Origin: PMG-095 sp049324695 | Lineage (GTDB): Bacteria > Myxococcota_A > Polyangia > Polyangiales > Polyangiaceae | Assembly (NCBI GenBank): GCA_049324695.1 | Contig: JBMOMJ010000055.1 | Coordinates: 62,001-126,000 of the forward strand | Reading direction: 5' to 3' | Length of the DNA: 64,000 nt | Shown here: one piece after another, positions 6,940 through 15,285 of the stretch | How positions within the stretch are numbered: position 1 is the first letter of the stretch | Layout: every line of letters begins with the position of its first letter | Notes under the pieces: model-generated | What the model was told of the DNA's origin: nothing | The model's input: the letters and a program-made list of their open reading frames with translations, nothing else | Databases searched by the model: none | Translations under genes and position numbers: made by a program

Positions 6940-9603
6940 GTGAGCATTCCTTTTCTTCGATCTTTGAAGCTGCGCCTGTCCTTCCTGCTCGCGGCACTCA
7001 GCGCGTCGCACGCTGCCCTGGGTCAGTCCAGCGCACCGGTTAGCGAGGAGGCACAGCGCCCTCGACTGACCAAGCCTCCCAAGCTGGTCACGTTCGTGGA
7101 CGCCGAATACCCCGAGAGCGAGAAGGCGGCTGGTAAAGGCGCGGCTGTAGTCCTTCAAATTGGAATCACAGCGGACGGTACCGTCAGCGAAGTGAACGTG
7201 ATCGAATCGGCGGGTGCGGCGTTCGATGCAGCGGCAGTGGCGGCGGCGCGCCGTTTCGTTTTCGAGCCCGCCGAGATCAATGACAAACCAGCGCCAATAC
7301 GCATCAACTATCGCTACCAGTTCGTGCTGCGCGATGCGGTGCCGACCACGGCGATCTTGGCTGGCAGCGTGCGCGCTCGCAAAACGGGTGAGCCGCTGGC
7401 TGGCGTGACGCTCGAGTTGGACGATGGCACGCGGCAGGTGACCGATGCCGCGGGGCACTTCGAGTTCCGTGAGCTGCAGCCGGGGCGGCGCCGGATCTTA
7501 CTGTCGCGTGCGGATCTGAAGGCGCTGCAGACCGAAGAGGAGCTGGTCGCGGGTCAGAAGCTCGACGCCATATACGAAATTGAGCTTGCGCCCGTCGAGG
7601 AGGCGGAAGACCAAGACGACCTCGAGATTGTGGTGACGGCTCCGAAACTGATCAAGCAGACTGTCTCCACTAAAGTAGAGGCAGAGGAAGGCCGGCGCGT
7701 CGCTGGCACACAGGGCGACGTTCTCAAGATCGTTGAAAACCTGCCGGGCGTGGCGCGTTCGAGCGCAGGCTCGAGTCAAATCGTTGTGTGGGGTGCCGCG
7801 CCCGAGGATACGCGTGTCTATGTGGACGGCGTGCGGGTACCGCTGCTGTATCACTTCGGCGGGTTCCGCTCCGTGATTCATACGGATTTGGTGAACTCCG
7901 TCGAGTTGGTGCCGGGTGGCTACGGGGCGCGTTACGGGCGAGGACTCGGCGGTTTGGTGGCTGTTGCGACGCGCGACCCCGCGCGCGACGTTTTGCATGC
8001 CAGCGCGCAACTGGATGCCATCGATGCTTCGGCGGCAGCTCAGGGCCCGCTCGGAAAGAGCTGGAGCTTTGCGCTCGCGGGACGCCGCAGCCACCTGGAT
8101 TGGGTGCTGCAGCGCGTGACCTCGAAGGACATCGGCGAGTTCTTCCAAATCCCACGCTACTACGATGGTCAGCTGCGATTGCGGCGGGCGTTGGGCGAAA
8201 ACGAGTTCGTGGAGGTGACCGGCCTACTCTCCTCGGACCGAGTCGATCGCACGGTGCAGAGTGCTGATCCAGCGAACCGTAAGCACGAACGGCGTAGCCA
8301 GAATTTTCAGCGTATTTCAGCGCGCTACAAGAAGACGAACAACGACGGATCCAGCGTCGAAGTGTTGCCGTGGGTCGGGCGCGATTTCAAAGAATTGGAA
8401 TCCCGCTTCGGGCCAGTGCCGACGAGCGTATCGCTCACTTCACGCTTGTTCGGCGCGCGCGCTACTTGGACAGGTCGAGTGCTGGAGAGCACGGTTGCGA
8501 CCGTGGGTATCGATCTCGAAGCTTCGAACGTCGACGGCAAGCGAGCTGGATCGATGAGCTCTCCGCCACGCGAGGGCGACGCTCGCGCTTTTGGTCAGCC
8601 ACCATCGGACCAAATTGCACTCGACGAGTGGAGCGCCTTCATTGGCAGCGCGGCTCCTTTCGTTGAGCTCGATGTGGCGGCCTTCAAGGATGCTCTGCAC
8701 ATCACTCCCGGTTTGCGCTTCGATCCGCTGTTTACCAGCGTGAGCCGGCGTACTCCGCGCGAAGGCAACAATCCCGGCATCGGCGCCTATTCGGCGGACT
8801 TTGCAGTCGAGCCAAGGCTTTCGCTACGCTACGCTTTGTCGCGCCGGGCGTCCTTGCGCGCTGCGTACGGCGAGTACAGGCAACCGCCTTTGCCCGAGGA
8901 TCTTTCGCCGGTGTTCGGCAACCCTCTGTTGAGTGCGTCGCGAGCACGGCATGTGTTGGGCGGCGGTGACTTTCAGCTGAGCCAGTCCTTCGCGCTGGAG
9001 ACCACCGTCTTTTATACTGAATCGCAAGGCCTCGCCGCGCGCAACCCGCTGCCGTCGCCACTGATTGCGCAAGCGCTGGTCGGGATTGGTGAAGGACGCT
9101 CGTTTGGCGCGCAGTTCCTGCTTCGTCGCAATCTGCGCAATGGTTTCTTCGGCTGGGTTGCGTACACCTTGCTGCGCGCCGAGCGCAAGGATCGCCCGGA
9201 CGCCGCCTTCCGACTGTTCGACTACGACCAGACTCACGTGTTGACCGCAGTCGCGGCTTATCAGCTGGGCCGCGGTTTCGACGTCAGCGCGCGTGTTCGT
9301 GTCGCGTCGGGTTATCCGCGCACTCCCGTAGTCGCGTCGTATTATGACGCACGCCGCAACCTGTACGTCCCCGTACTGGGCGAACACAACGGCGATCGCT
9401 TGCCTGACTTCGTGCAGCTCGACGTGCGCATCGCCAAACGCTGGAAGCTCGGCAATGGAGAATTGGAAGCGTATCTGGACGTTCAGAACGTGAGCAACCG
9501 CGAGAACCCCGAAGAGGTAGCGTACAGCCCAGATTACAGTGAACGCCGTTACGTGAATGGGTTGCCAATCTTGCCGGTGCTGGGGGCCAAATGGAGCTTT
9601 TGA
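6940..9603 (+). CDS. TonB-dependent receptor with an N-terminal TonB_C-like domain
   Basis: An 887-residue outer-membrane receptor with a GTG start. Domain order: signal peptide (1-29); a TonB C-terminal-like domain (about 45-130, with VDAEYPESEKAAGKGAAVVL and ARRFVFEPAEIN); a carboxypeptidase-regulatory-like beta domain (about 138-205, AGSVRARKTGEPLAGVTL); a linker with LEIVVTAPK as probable TonB box (about 225-235); a plug (about 245-350, including DTRVYVDGVRVPLLYH); and a 22-strand-type barrel ending in the usual C-terminal Phe. A TonB_C-like domain on the receptor rather than the transducer is unusual, although described in some myxobacterial and Bacteroidota receptors. The ligand is unknown; the porin and PAP2 enzyme nearby make an oxyanion or metal substrate worth considering. 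Confidence 0.85.
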   Translation: MSIPFLRSLKLRLSFLLAALSASHAALGQSSAPVSEEAQRPRLTKPPKLVTFVDAEYPESEKAAGKGAAVVLQIGITADGTVSEVNVIESAGAAFDAAAVAAARRFVFEPAEINDKPAPIRINYRYQFVLRDAVPTTAILAGSVRARKTGEPLAGVTLELDDGTRQVTDAAGHFEFRELQPGRRRILLSRADLKALQTEEELVAGQKLDAIYEIELAPVEEAEDQDDLEIVVTAPKLIKQTVSTKVEAEEGRRVAGTQGDVLKIVENLPGVARSSAGSSQIVVWGAAPEDTRVYVDGVRVPLLYHFGGFRSVIHTDLVNSVELVPGGYGARYGRGLGGLVAVATRDPARDVLHASAQLDAIDASAAAQGPLGKSWSFALAGRRSHLDWVLQRVTSKDIGEFFQIPRYYDGQLRLRRALGENEFVEVTGLLSSDRVDRTVQSADPANRKHERRSQNFQRISARYKKTNNDGSSVEVLPWVGRDFKELESRFGPVPTSVSLTSRLFGARATWTGRVLESTVATVGIDLEASNVDGKRAGSMSSPPREGDARAFGQPPSDQIALDEWSAFIGSAAPFVELDVAAFKDALHITPGLRFDPLFTSVSRRTPREGNNPGIGAYSADFAVEPRLSLRYALSRRASLRAAYGEYRQPPLPEDLSPVFGNPLLSASRARHVLGGGDFQLSQSFALETTVFYTESQGLAARNPLPSPLIAQALVGIGEGRSFGAQFLLRRNLRNGFFGWVAYTLLRAERKDRPDAAFRLFDYDQTHVLTAVAAYQLGRGFDVSARVRVASGYPRTPVVASYYDARRNLYVPVLGEHNGDRLPDFVQLDVRIAKRWKLGNGELEAYLDVQNVSNRENPEEVAYSPDYSERRYVNGLPILPVLGAKWSF

Positions 9604-10634
9604 GGCGATACTCAGTGATATCGTTGGCAGCGCTGGCGGCAGCTTGCGTACCTGATTTCGTCGACGATACGACGCACGTCGATGCCCCACGCATCGTCGC
9701 GATCCGTTCCGAACCAGCGGAAGCCGCCGAGCGCGAGGTGGTGACACTGCGCGCGCTGGTGGTGGGCTCGGAAGAATCCGTTCCGGTACAGTGGTCGCTG
9801 TGCGTGGATCGTAAGCCGCTGTCGGAGCTTGGCCCCGTGAGTCCGCGTTGCCTGGCCGGGCCCGATCTGGATCCGGAGATTGCCCAGTCTCTTGGACAAA
9901 GTGAAGCTGCGGTTCCCGCGATCTCGGCAACGCTACCGGAGATTGCTTGTCAGTTGTTCGGGCCGCAGCGACCCGATCCGAAAGCGGGTGAACCTGCAGG
10001 GCGCCCGGTGGATCCGGATTCGACGGGCGGGTTCTATCAACCGGCGTTAGCTTGGCTCGCCGGCGCTGCTGTGCTGGGCGGCGTGCGTTTGACGTGCCCG
10101 CTCTCTGGCGCGACGCGCGAAGGCCTGGTGGAGTTCAATCGGCGCTATCGGAGAAACGAAAATCCAGAGATTCACGCTCTCGAGTTGGTGCGCGTGGATG
10201 GCAGCGTCATTCCGTTGGATGCGGCGACCGCGACTGCCGTACGCGCGAACGAACGCGTGGCGTTGCGCGTCACCTGGCCAGAGTGCCCGGTCTCACCAGT
10301 GTGTGGTGACGCTATTTGCGGAGCCGACGAAGACTCAGCCTCCTGCGAAGAAGATTGCAAGACGCCGCGCGGTTGTGGAGGCGCCGAGCGCTACGTGAAC
10401 TACGATCACCTGGCGCAAATTGTCGCGTTGCAACAAGAAGCCGTGACAGTCTCGTGGTACGCGACGGCAGGGCGCTTCGACGCGCCCCGCACCGACAGCG
10501 CGCTCGATACAGCGGCAAGCAGTCGCAACGGGTTTACCGCACCCACGGAGGGCGCCGTGCGAATCTGGGCTGTCGTGCGCGACGACCGCGGTGGCGTCAC
10601 GTGGACTAGCGCTGCGCTCAGCGTGCAGCAGTGA
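9591..10634 (+). CDS. Lipoprotein downstream of TonB receptor
   Basis: A 347-residue protein whose ATG overlaps the end of the receptor gene by 13 bases. The signal peptide ends in LAAAC (Cys 19). It is followed by an Ig-like stretch with VDAPRIVAIRSEPAEAA, common in myxobacterial lipoproteins. Residues about 235-265 form a Cys-rich segment (CGDAICGADEDSASCEEDCK), similar to myxococcal Cys-repeat modules. The C-terminal 80 residues look beta-rich. No enzyme motif was seen. By position it is an accessory surface lipoprotein of the TonB system. Confidence 0.65.
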   Translation: MELLRRYSVISLAALAAACVPDFVDDTTHVDAPRIVAIRSEPAEAAEREVVTLRALVVGSEESVPVQWSLCVDRKPLSELGPVSPRCLAGPDLDPEIAQSLGQSEAAVPAISATLPEIACQLFGPQRPDPKAGEPAGRPVDPDSTGGFYQPALAWLAGAAVLGGVRLTCPLSGATREGLVEFNRRYRRNENPEIHALELVRVDGSVIPLDAATATAVRANERVALRVTWPECPVSPVCGDAICGADEDSASCEEDCKTPRGCGGAERYVNYDHLAQIVALQQEAVTVSWYATAGRFDAPRTDSALDTAASSRNGFTAPTEGAVRIWAVVRDDRGGVTWTSAALSVQQ

Positions 10635-10635
10635 C

Positions 10636-10659
10636 CAAGCTGTAAGCTGTTCCAGCTTG
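10636..10659 (+). terminator. Perfect 7-bp inverted repeat after the TonB operon
   Basis: CAAGCTG (10636-10642) and CAGCTTG (10653-10659) are perfect reverse complements around a 10-base loop, starting two bases after the stop codon. There is no T-run, so intrinsic termination is uncertain, but the position fits the end of the seven-gene run. Confidence 0.4.
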
Positions 10660-10718
10660 CGCCCGGCTGTGCGAGCAGATTTTCAGGAGCCGGCCTCAAA
10701 GACGGGTAAGCTCGTGTC

Positions 10719-11447
10719 ATGGCGGTTCCGAGTGGTTTCGAAGTGGTCGTGCCAGACGCAATCTGGGCAACCGAGCGTCCGGTATGGTTCGGCGGTGTTC
10801 GCCTACGAGCGAGAACTACCGTCGTTCGACTCTCGGGTGGAGCTCTCTGGGTTCATAGCCCATGCACACCCACCGACGATGTCTGCGCGGCCCTCGATGC
10901 ACTCGGCGAGGTGCGTTGGATCGTCGTTCCGAATCGGTTTCACCATCTACAAGCTCCAGCCACTGCGGCCCGATACCCAAACGCAGTTGTGGTGGGTCCA
11001 AAGTCTGCGCAGGCGCGCAACCCGCGCGTCAGCTTGACGATGGGCACAGATGATCCCGCCTACATCCGAGCTACTCCGGAGCTTGCACCGATTCAGCTCA
11101 AGGGTGTTCCTTTCCTCGACGAGACAGTCTTTTTCCACGCTGCCAGTGGCTCTTTGATTGCGGCAGATCTACTGATATCCGCGTGCGCGCGTGATCACTG
11201 GAGTTGGCGCTTCGCTGCGCGGATCTGGGGACGCTACGAAAAAGTCAGGACGCCGCCTGACGTCAGATGGAATACTCGTGCGAGCACGGCTGCGGCGGAA
11301 TCAATCGAGCAAATGCGGGCGCTGCCGCTCCAGCGAATTCTCGTCGCCCACGCCGATCCCATTACGGAGCGGCCGCTTGAACAGCTCGCCGAAGCCTGGG
11401 AGTTCGCTATTCCTTCTCACCCGGCACAGTCCAGCGCCACGCTCTAG
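10719..11447 (+). CDS. DUF4336 domain protein
   Basis: A 242-residue soluble protein with no signal peptide. It matches the DUF4336 pattern, which is related to the metallo-beta-lactamase fold: WATERPVWFGGVRLRARTTV near the start, VWVHSPCTPTDD, VVPNRFHHL (about 82-90) where an MBL enzyme would carry its metal-binding HxHxDH, then a late HADPI (about 220). The full HxHxDH motif is absent, so hydrolase activity is doubtful. It lies alone, convergent with the esterase gene and only 20 bases from its stop. Function unknown. Confidence 0.75.
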   Translation: MAVPSGFEVVVPDAIWATERPVWFGGVRLRARTTVVRLSGGALWVHSPCTPTDDVCAALDALGEVRWIVVPNRFHHLQAPATAARYPNAVVVGPKSAQARNPRVSLTMGTDDPAYIRATPELAPIQLKGVPFLDETVFFHAASGSLIAADLLISACARDHWSWRFAARIWGRYEKVRTPPDVRWNTRASTAAAESIEQMRALPLQRILVAHADPITERPLEQLAEAWEFAIPSHPAQSSATL

Positions 11448-11467
11448 ACCGCGATCCAAGCGTTTCG

Positions 11468-13384
11468 TCAGAAGCAATCCGTGCGAAATGGGAACGCTGG
11501 CAGCCCAGCGGCGTTCACGAGATTGACCTCGGGAAAGTCCCGGAAAGCGTAACGCACCGCCACCGGCTCCGCGACGCGAGCACACGAAACCACCACGCTT
11601 GCACCCACGATGCGCGCCTCGGCGGCAACAAACAGCCCATTTTTGCCGGCGAGCTCGAAGCCGCGCACCGGAGCGCCGTCGCACGCGTTGAGCCCTGCAG
11701 CGAATTCGAACTCCACGTGTGCTTCGCTGCCGCGAAGCGTCGCGCGACGGAGCCTTGGTCCGCACGGAACCAGGTCGGAGCGCGCATAGCAGTCGTGGAG
11801 CGCCAGCAGAGCGAGCCGGCGGCCCACCTCGCGTTTCTCGCGTGGGTGAATGTCGTGGCGATCTCCGATGTCCAGGGTGCAGACCATGCCGGTCATGGGC
11901 TCGCTCGCGATCTCTGCCTGAGCTTCGCGCAACAGTGGCCAGCCCGGTGTCGCTTGGAACGCCGCGAGTTGTACGAACAGAAACGGCAGTTGGCCCTGCT
12001 CGAAGCGCGTGCGAACGTCGCGCACGAAAGCACGAAAGCGCCGCGCGTAGCTTTCGTGCTCTTCGACGTTGCTTTCGCCCTGATAAAACAGCGTACCGGC
12101 GAGCCCGTACGGGATCAACGGTGCGAGCATGCCGTTGAACAAGCCTGCGGGCGCATTTTGTGGGCTCATCGGCTCGGGGGGAATCGGGTACGTCTCGAAC
12201 ACAGTACCGGGCACCAGCGGGATCTCGTGTTCGACTCCAGCGCGCCACTCGCCTGCTAATGAAATGCGCTCACCGGTCGCATTGGCGAGATACATGGCTT
12301 GCCCTGGGCCGAGTAAGCCGCCTTCACCGAAGTGATCGAAGACGCGCACGGCGATGACGTTTCGACCTGGCCGCAACAGAGTAGAAGGCACCTGGTAGCG
12401 TCGTTGAATTTGAAAGGCTTGCGGCGTTCCCTTGGGGTGCGCGCCGACTAACACGCCGTTGACGTAGGTGTGATCGAAGTCGTCGATCGCGCCTAGGCTC
12501 AAGCTAAGCTCGGTGTTTGCCCACGCCGCCGGCAACTCGACTTCACGACGGAACCACACGACGCCATTGAAGCGCATGCCCGCGGCTTGCCAGTTGGTGG
12601 GGAGCACCATCGGGCGCCAGCCGGCATCATCGAAATCTCGTTGGGCGAAGCCTTGCTCGAGCCCGCGATTGCCCGGATCGTCCGGAAGCTTTTCGCGCTC
12701 CCACGTGAGTAAGCGCTGGTTGTACTCGCTAGCTATGCGCGCATACTCCGCTTCCGGCGGGTAGAAGCGGCGGAGCTCCGCGTCCAGATCGAGCACCTTG
12801 GCGAGTGCTTCGCGGCTGGTCCACGCTTCGACTCGCGTCCCGCCGTAGGAGGCGTCGATGATGCCAATCGGCACGTCGAGCTCTCGTTCGAGCTCGCGAG
12901 CGAACGAATACGCTACCGCGCTCACTTGAGCGACGCTGTCGGGCGTCACCCGCATCCAACGCACGTCGCTGGTTTTCTGTGGTTCCCGCGCCGGAGTGCG
13001 CGGCATACGCAGGCAACGAATGCGCTCGCAGGTCGCGCTGGCGATGGTGCTCTCGGCGTCAGCGGATTGAGCAACGCTCCACTCCATGTTCGACTGACCA
13101 GAGGCGAGCCAAACTTCGCCGACCAGCACATCGCGCAACACCTTTAGCGAGCTCCCCTCGATGCTCAGCGTGTACGGTCCGCCCGCCGTGAGCGCCGGCA
13201 GATGGCACTCGAATGCTCCGGTATTGTCCGCTCGCGCCGAGCACGTGAGCTCGCCGTTCGGCCCTGAGACGGTGACGCGCAGCGCCTGCTCGGGTCGATC
13301 CCAACCCCAAATTCGGTTCGCTCGACCTTGCTGCAGGATCATGTGATCGCTGAAGGGGGTGCCGAGCTCGAGCGTGATTGTCAT
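11468..13384 (-). CDS. Sialate O-acetylesterase-like SGNH hydrolase
   Basis: A 638-residue protein resembling the sialate O-acetylesterase family. GQSNMEW places the nucleophile at Ser98; YQGESN (about 435) is the second conserved block, and GDRHDIHP (about 506-513) supplies the DxxH acid/His pair. A beta-sandwich with VWFRREVELP, YVNGVLVG and VIAVRVFD (about 270-370) is the galactose-binding-like insertion common in this family. No signal peptide is visible from ATG 13384, so it would be cytoplasmic unless exported otherwise. It removes acetyl esters from sialic acids or other acetylated glycans. Another esterase of the same superfamily sits in the xylan locus 26 kb away. Confidence 0.88.
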   Translation of the reverse strand: MTITLELGTPFSDHMILQQGRANRIWGWDRPEQALRVTVSGPNGELTCSARADNTGAFECHLPALTAGGPYTLSIEGSSLKVLRDVLVGEVWLASGQSNMEWSVAQSADAESTIASATCERIRCLRMPRTPAREPQKTSDVRWMRVTPDSVAQVSAVAYSFARELERELDVPIGIIDASYGGTRVEAWTSREALAKVLDLDAELRRFYPPEAEYARIASEYNQRLLTWEREKLPDDPGNRGLEQGFAQRDFDDAGWRPMVLPTNWQAAGMRFNGVVWFRREVELPAAWANTELSLSLGAIDDFDHTYVNGVLVGAHPKGTPQAFQIQRRYQVPSTLLRPGRNVIAVRVFDHFGEGGLLGPGQAMYLANATGERISLAGEWRAGVEHEIPLVPGTVFETYPIPPEPMSPQNAPAGLFNGMLAPLIPYGLAGTLFYQGESNVEEHESYARRFRAFVRDVRTRFEQGQLPFLFVQLAAFQATPGWPLLREAQAEIASEPMTGMVCTLDIGDRHDIHPREKREVGRRLALLALHDCYARSDLVPCGPRLRRATLRGSEAHVEFEFAAGLNACDGAPVRGFELAGKNGLFVAAEARIVGASVVVSCARVAEPVAVRYAFRDFPEVNLVNAAGLPAFPFRTDCF

Positions 13385-13488
13385 GTTGGCGCGCAGGGTA
13401 ACTCAGCGCGGCAATGCGGCGTGATCTTTATGGCGGACCGTGACGTCCGGACTAAACTCGGGAGACTGCGCGTTATCGAGCTTCCGTG

Positions 13489-14277
13489 ATGTCGAACTCA
13501 ACCGCTCCGAGTGAAGCAAACCATGATGAGAGCGAGGTACCACCCGCGGTCTCGTGCGTGGTGTGCGGCAGAGCGGATTGCTCGGGATGCGAAGCGCAAC
13601 CTGCGCCGACCGGGCCCGGCATTGCGTGGGAGGGCCGCGGCGCGAGCATGGCGCAGCGCCTGTGGTCGACGGCGCTCTCGAGCAGCCTCGAGCCGGCGCG
13701 AACCTTTGGTGCGCTGCCAGATGGAGCGGTCGCTCCGGCGTTGGGTTTCGCGTTGCTCGCGGAGCTCATCGCGATCGGTTCGTTTGCGGTGCTGGTCGTG
13801 CTGCTTGGTCTCGCAGTAGCGCCGCGGTTATCGCTCAATGTGCTCACGCGGCCGCTCGGGGTTGGTTACGTGCTCGCTGCTGTCGTTGCTGCGAGCGTGA
13901 CCATGGTTGCGCTGCACGCGCTTTGGGGTGCTTGCCTCGAGTGGGGCGCACGGGCGAAGGAACCTCACGGGCTTCGGCAGAGTGTGCGCTTCGCCCTGTA
14001 CGCTTGCGGCTGGGACCTTTTGACGTCGCCGGCTGGGCTGTTGCAAGGATTGACGCAGCGCGGTTTTCCCGCTGGGTTTGCCGCGCTCGTGGGTGCCGTT
14101 CGAGCGCCCAGGCCTGCGCTGCGGGCGTATCAAGACGAACGACGTCGGTTCGAACGCGAAGCTCAACGCCGAGCGATGCAGCTCAGCTTGGCGGTGCTCA
14201 CCGCCACTTTGTTAGCGCTCTTGCCAATCATGGGCTGGGCGCTGATCGCGTTCGCAGAATGGGCATTCGCGCTTTAA
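13489..14277 (+). CDS. Integral membrane protein with Cys-rich N-terminus, YIP1-like
   Basis: A 262-residue protein; ATG 13489 is preferred over the adjacent GTG 13486. Residues about 22-37 contain CVVCGRADCSGC, a two-CxxC zinc-ribbon-like knuckle. Then comes SLEPARTFGALPDG, typical of the entry to bacterial YIP1-type domains, and about four to five TM helices (near 85-107, 120-142, 160-182 and 232-258). Enzyme function is not suggested. It is divergent from the esterase gene across 104 bases. The YIP1-like assignment rests on topology and is moderate. Confidence 0.6.
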   Translation: MSNSTAPSEANHDESEVPPAVSCVVCGRADCSGCEAQPAPTGPGIAWEGRGASMAQRLWSTALSSSLEPARTFGALPDGAVAPALGFALLAELIAIGSFAVLVVLLGLAVAPRLSLNVLTRPLGVGYVLAAVVAASVTMVALHALWGACLEWGARAKEPHGLRQSVRFALYACGWDLLTSPAGLLQGLTQRGFPAGFAALVGAVRAPRPALRAYQDERRRFEREAQRRAMQLSLAVLTATLLALLPIMGWALIAFAEWAFAL

Positions 14278-14286
14278 CAGGAGCTT

Positions 14287-14988
14287 TCACTGCGGGCAGG
14301 CAGTGCCCGCGATCTTGCCGCCAACACAGAAGCAAATTGTTGTGCCGGGGCAGGGGCCATCCATCGAGCCCGTGCACGGATCGCCCACTTTGAGCGTGGG
14401 GCACATGATCGGAGCGTTGCCGCCAGTGCCGCTCGTGCCGGCAGTCGCGGAGCCGCCGCTCGCAGTGGTCCCGCCAGTGGAGACGCTGCCGCCCGCTGCG
14501 ACAGTGCCGCCCATCGAGAGCGTGCCCGCAGAGCCGCCGCCCGTTCCTGTGTCGCTGCCGCCCTCGTTGTTCTGCCGGCCACCGTTGCTGTTCACGCGAC
14601 CGCCGCTGCCACTGTTCCGCCCGCCCGAAGTGTTGTTGCGGCCGCCCTGCGCGGTCGCGCCCCCGCTGTTGTTGCGGCCGCCGAGCCCGGTGAAACCGCC
14701 GAGGTTGAAGAAGCCGCCGCCGAAATTGAGATTGAACCCACCGGTGTTGACGTTGAAGCCACCACCGCTGTTCGCGCTGCGACCGCCTTGACCGGTGTTG
14801 CTACGACCGCCTTGACCGGTGTTGCTGCGACCCCCGCCGCCCGAACCAAACTGACCACCGAGTGACGCACCGCCGCCTTTGCTCGTCGTGGTGCCTCCCG
14901 CGCCGGAATCGTCTCCCTCCTCTGCGCTTCCGCATGCGACCAATGCACTCGAAGCACCTAACAGAAGGGCGAGACTCAACTTGCGCAT
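14287..14988 (-). CDS. Gly/Asn-rich lipoprotein with Cys-rich C-terminus
   Basis: A 233-residue protein starting at ATG 14988, 7 bases after GGAGG; a longer frame exists but lacks a signal peptide at its start. The signal peptide ends in LVAC (Cys 19). Residues about 30-185 are low-complexity Gly/Ser/Asn/Arg repeats (GGRSNTGQGGRS, GGRNN units). The last 45 residues carry six Cys, including CPTLKVGDPCTG and ICFCVGG, so a small disulfide-bonded head would sit on a long tether. It is convergent with the membrane-protein gene. No function can be assigned. Confidence 0.75.
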   Translation of the reverse strand: MRKLSLALLLGASSALVACGSAEEGDDSGAGGTTTSKGGGASLGGQFGSGGGGRSNTGQGGRSNTGQGGRSANSGGGFNVNTGGFNLNFGGGFFNLGGFTGLGGRNNSGGATAQGGRNNTSGGRNSGSGGRVNSNGGRQNNEGGSDTGTGGGSAGTLSMGGTVAAGGSVSTGGTTASGGSATAGTSGTGGNAPIMCPTLKVGDPCTGSMDGPCPGTTICFCVGGKIAGTACPQ

Positions 14989-15138
14989 GGAACCTCCGTG
15001 CGTTTGGATGCGACCGCGCACTCTGGCCGCACGACTACACGCCCCTAGTACCCTGCTCCGTGGCCGATCAGGCGATTCGCACAGAAATCGCCCGAATTTC
15101 GCCTGGGTTCAATAACACCGCAGCACTAAAATAGAGGA

Positions 15139-15162
15139 AGCCATTTTTCCCGCAAAATGGCT
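15139..15162. promoter_or_regulatory. Perfect 9-bp inverted repeat between divergent genes
   Basis: AGCCATTTT (15139-15147) and AAAATGGCT (15154-15162) are perfect reverse complements around a 6-base loop. They lie in a locally A/T-rich patch of the 297-base gap between the divergent lipoprotein (start 14988) and kinase (start 15286). Because both neighbours start here rather than end, an operator is more likely than a terminator. I see nothing else in this gap. Confidence 0.45.
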
Positions 15163-15285
15163 ATGTTCAAGGTCTGTCGGCGCTAGCCCACGGCGACCTC
15201 GCCAGAGCCAGCGTCCCCCGATTCCAGCGCACTCCGAGGTTCTGCGGCATCGCCCGCCGCAGCTCGCTGACTAGACTGTCCCTTC

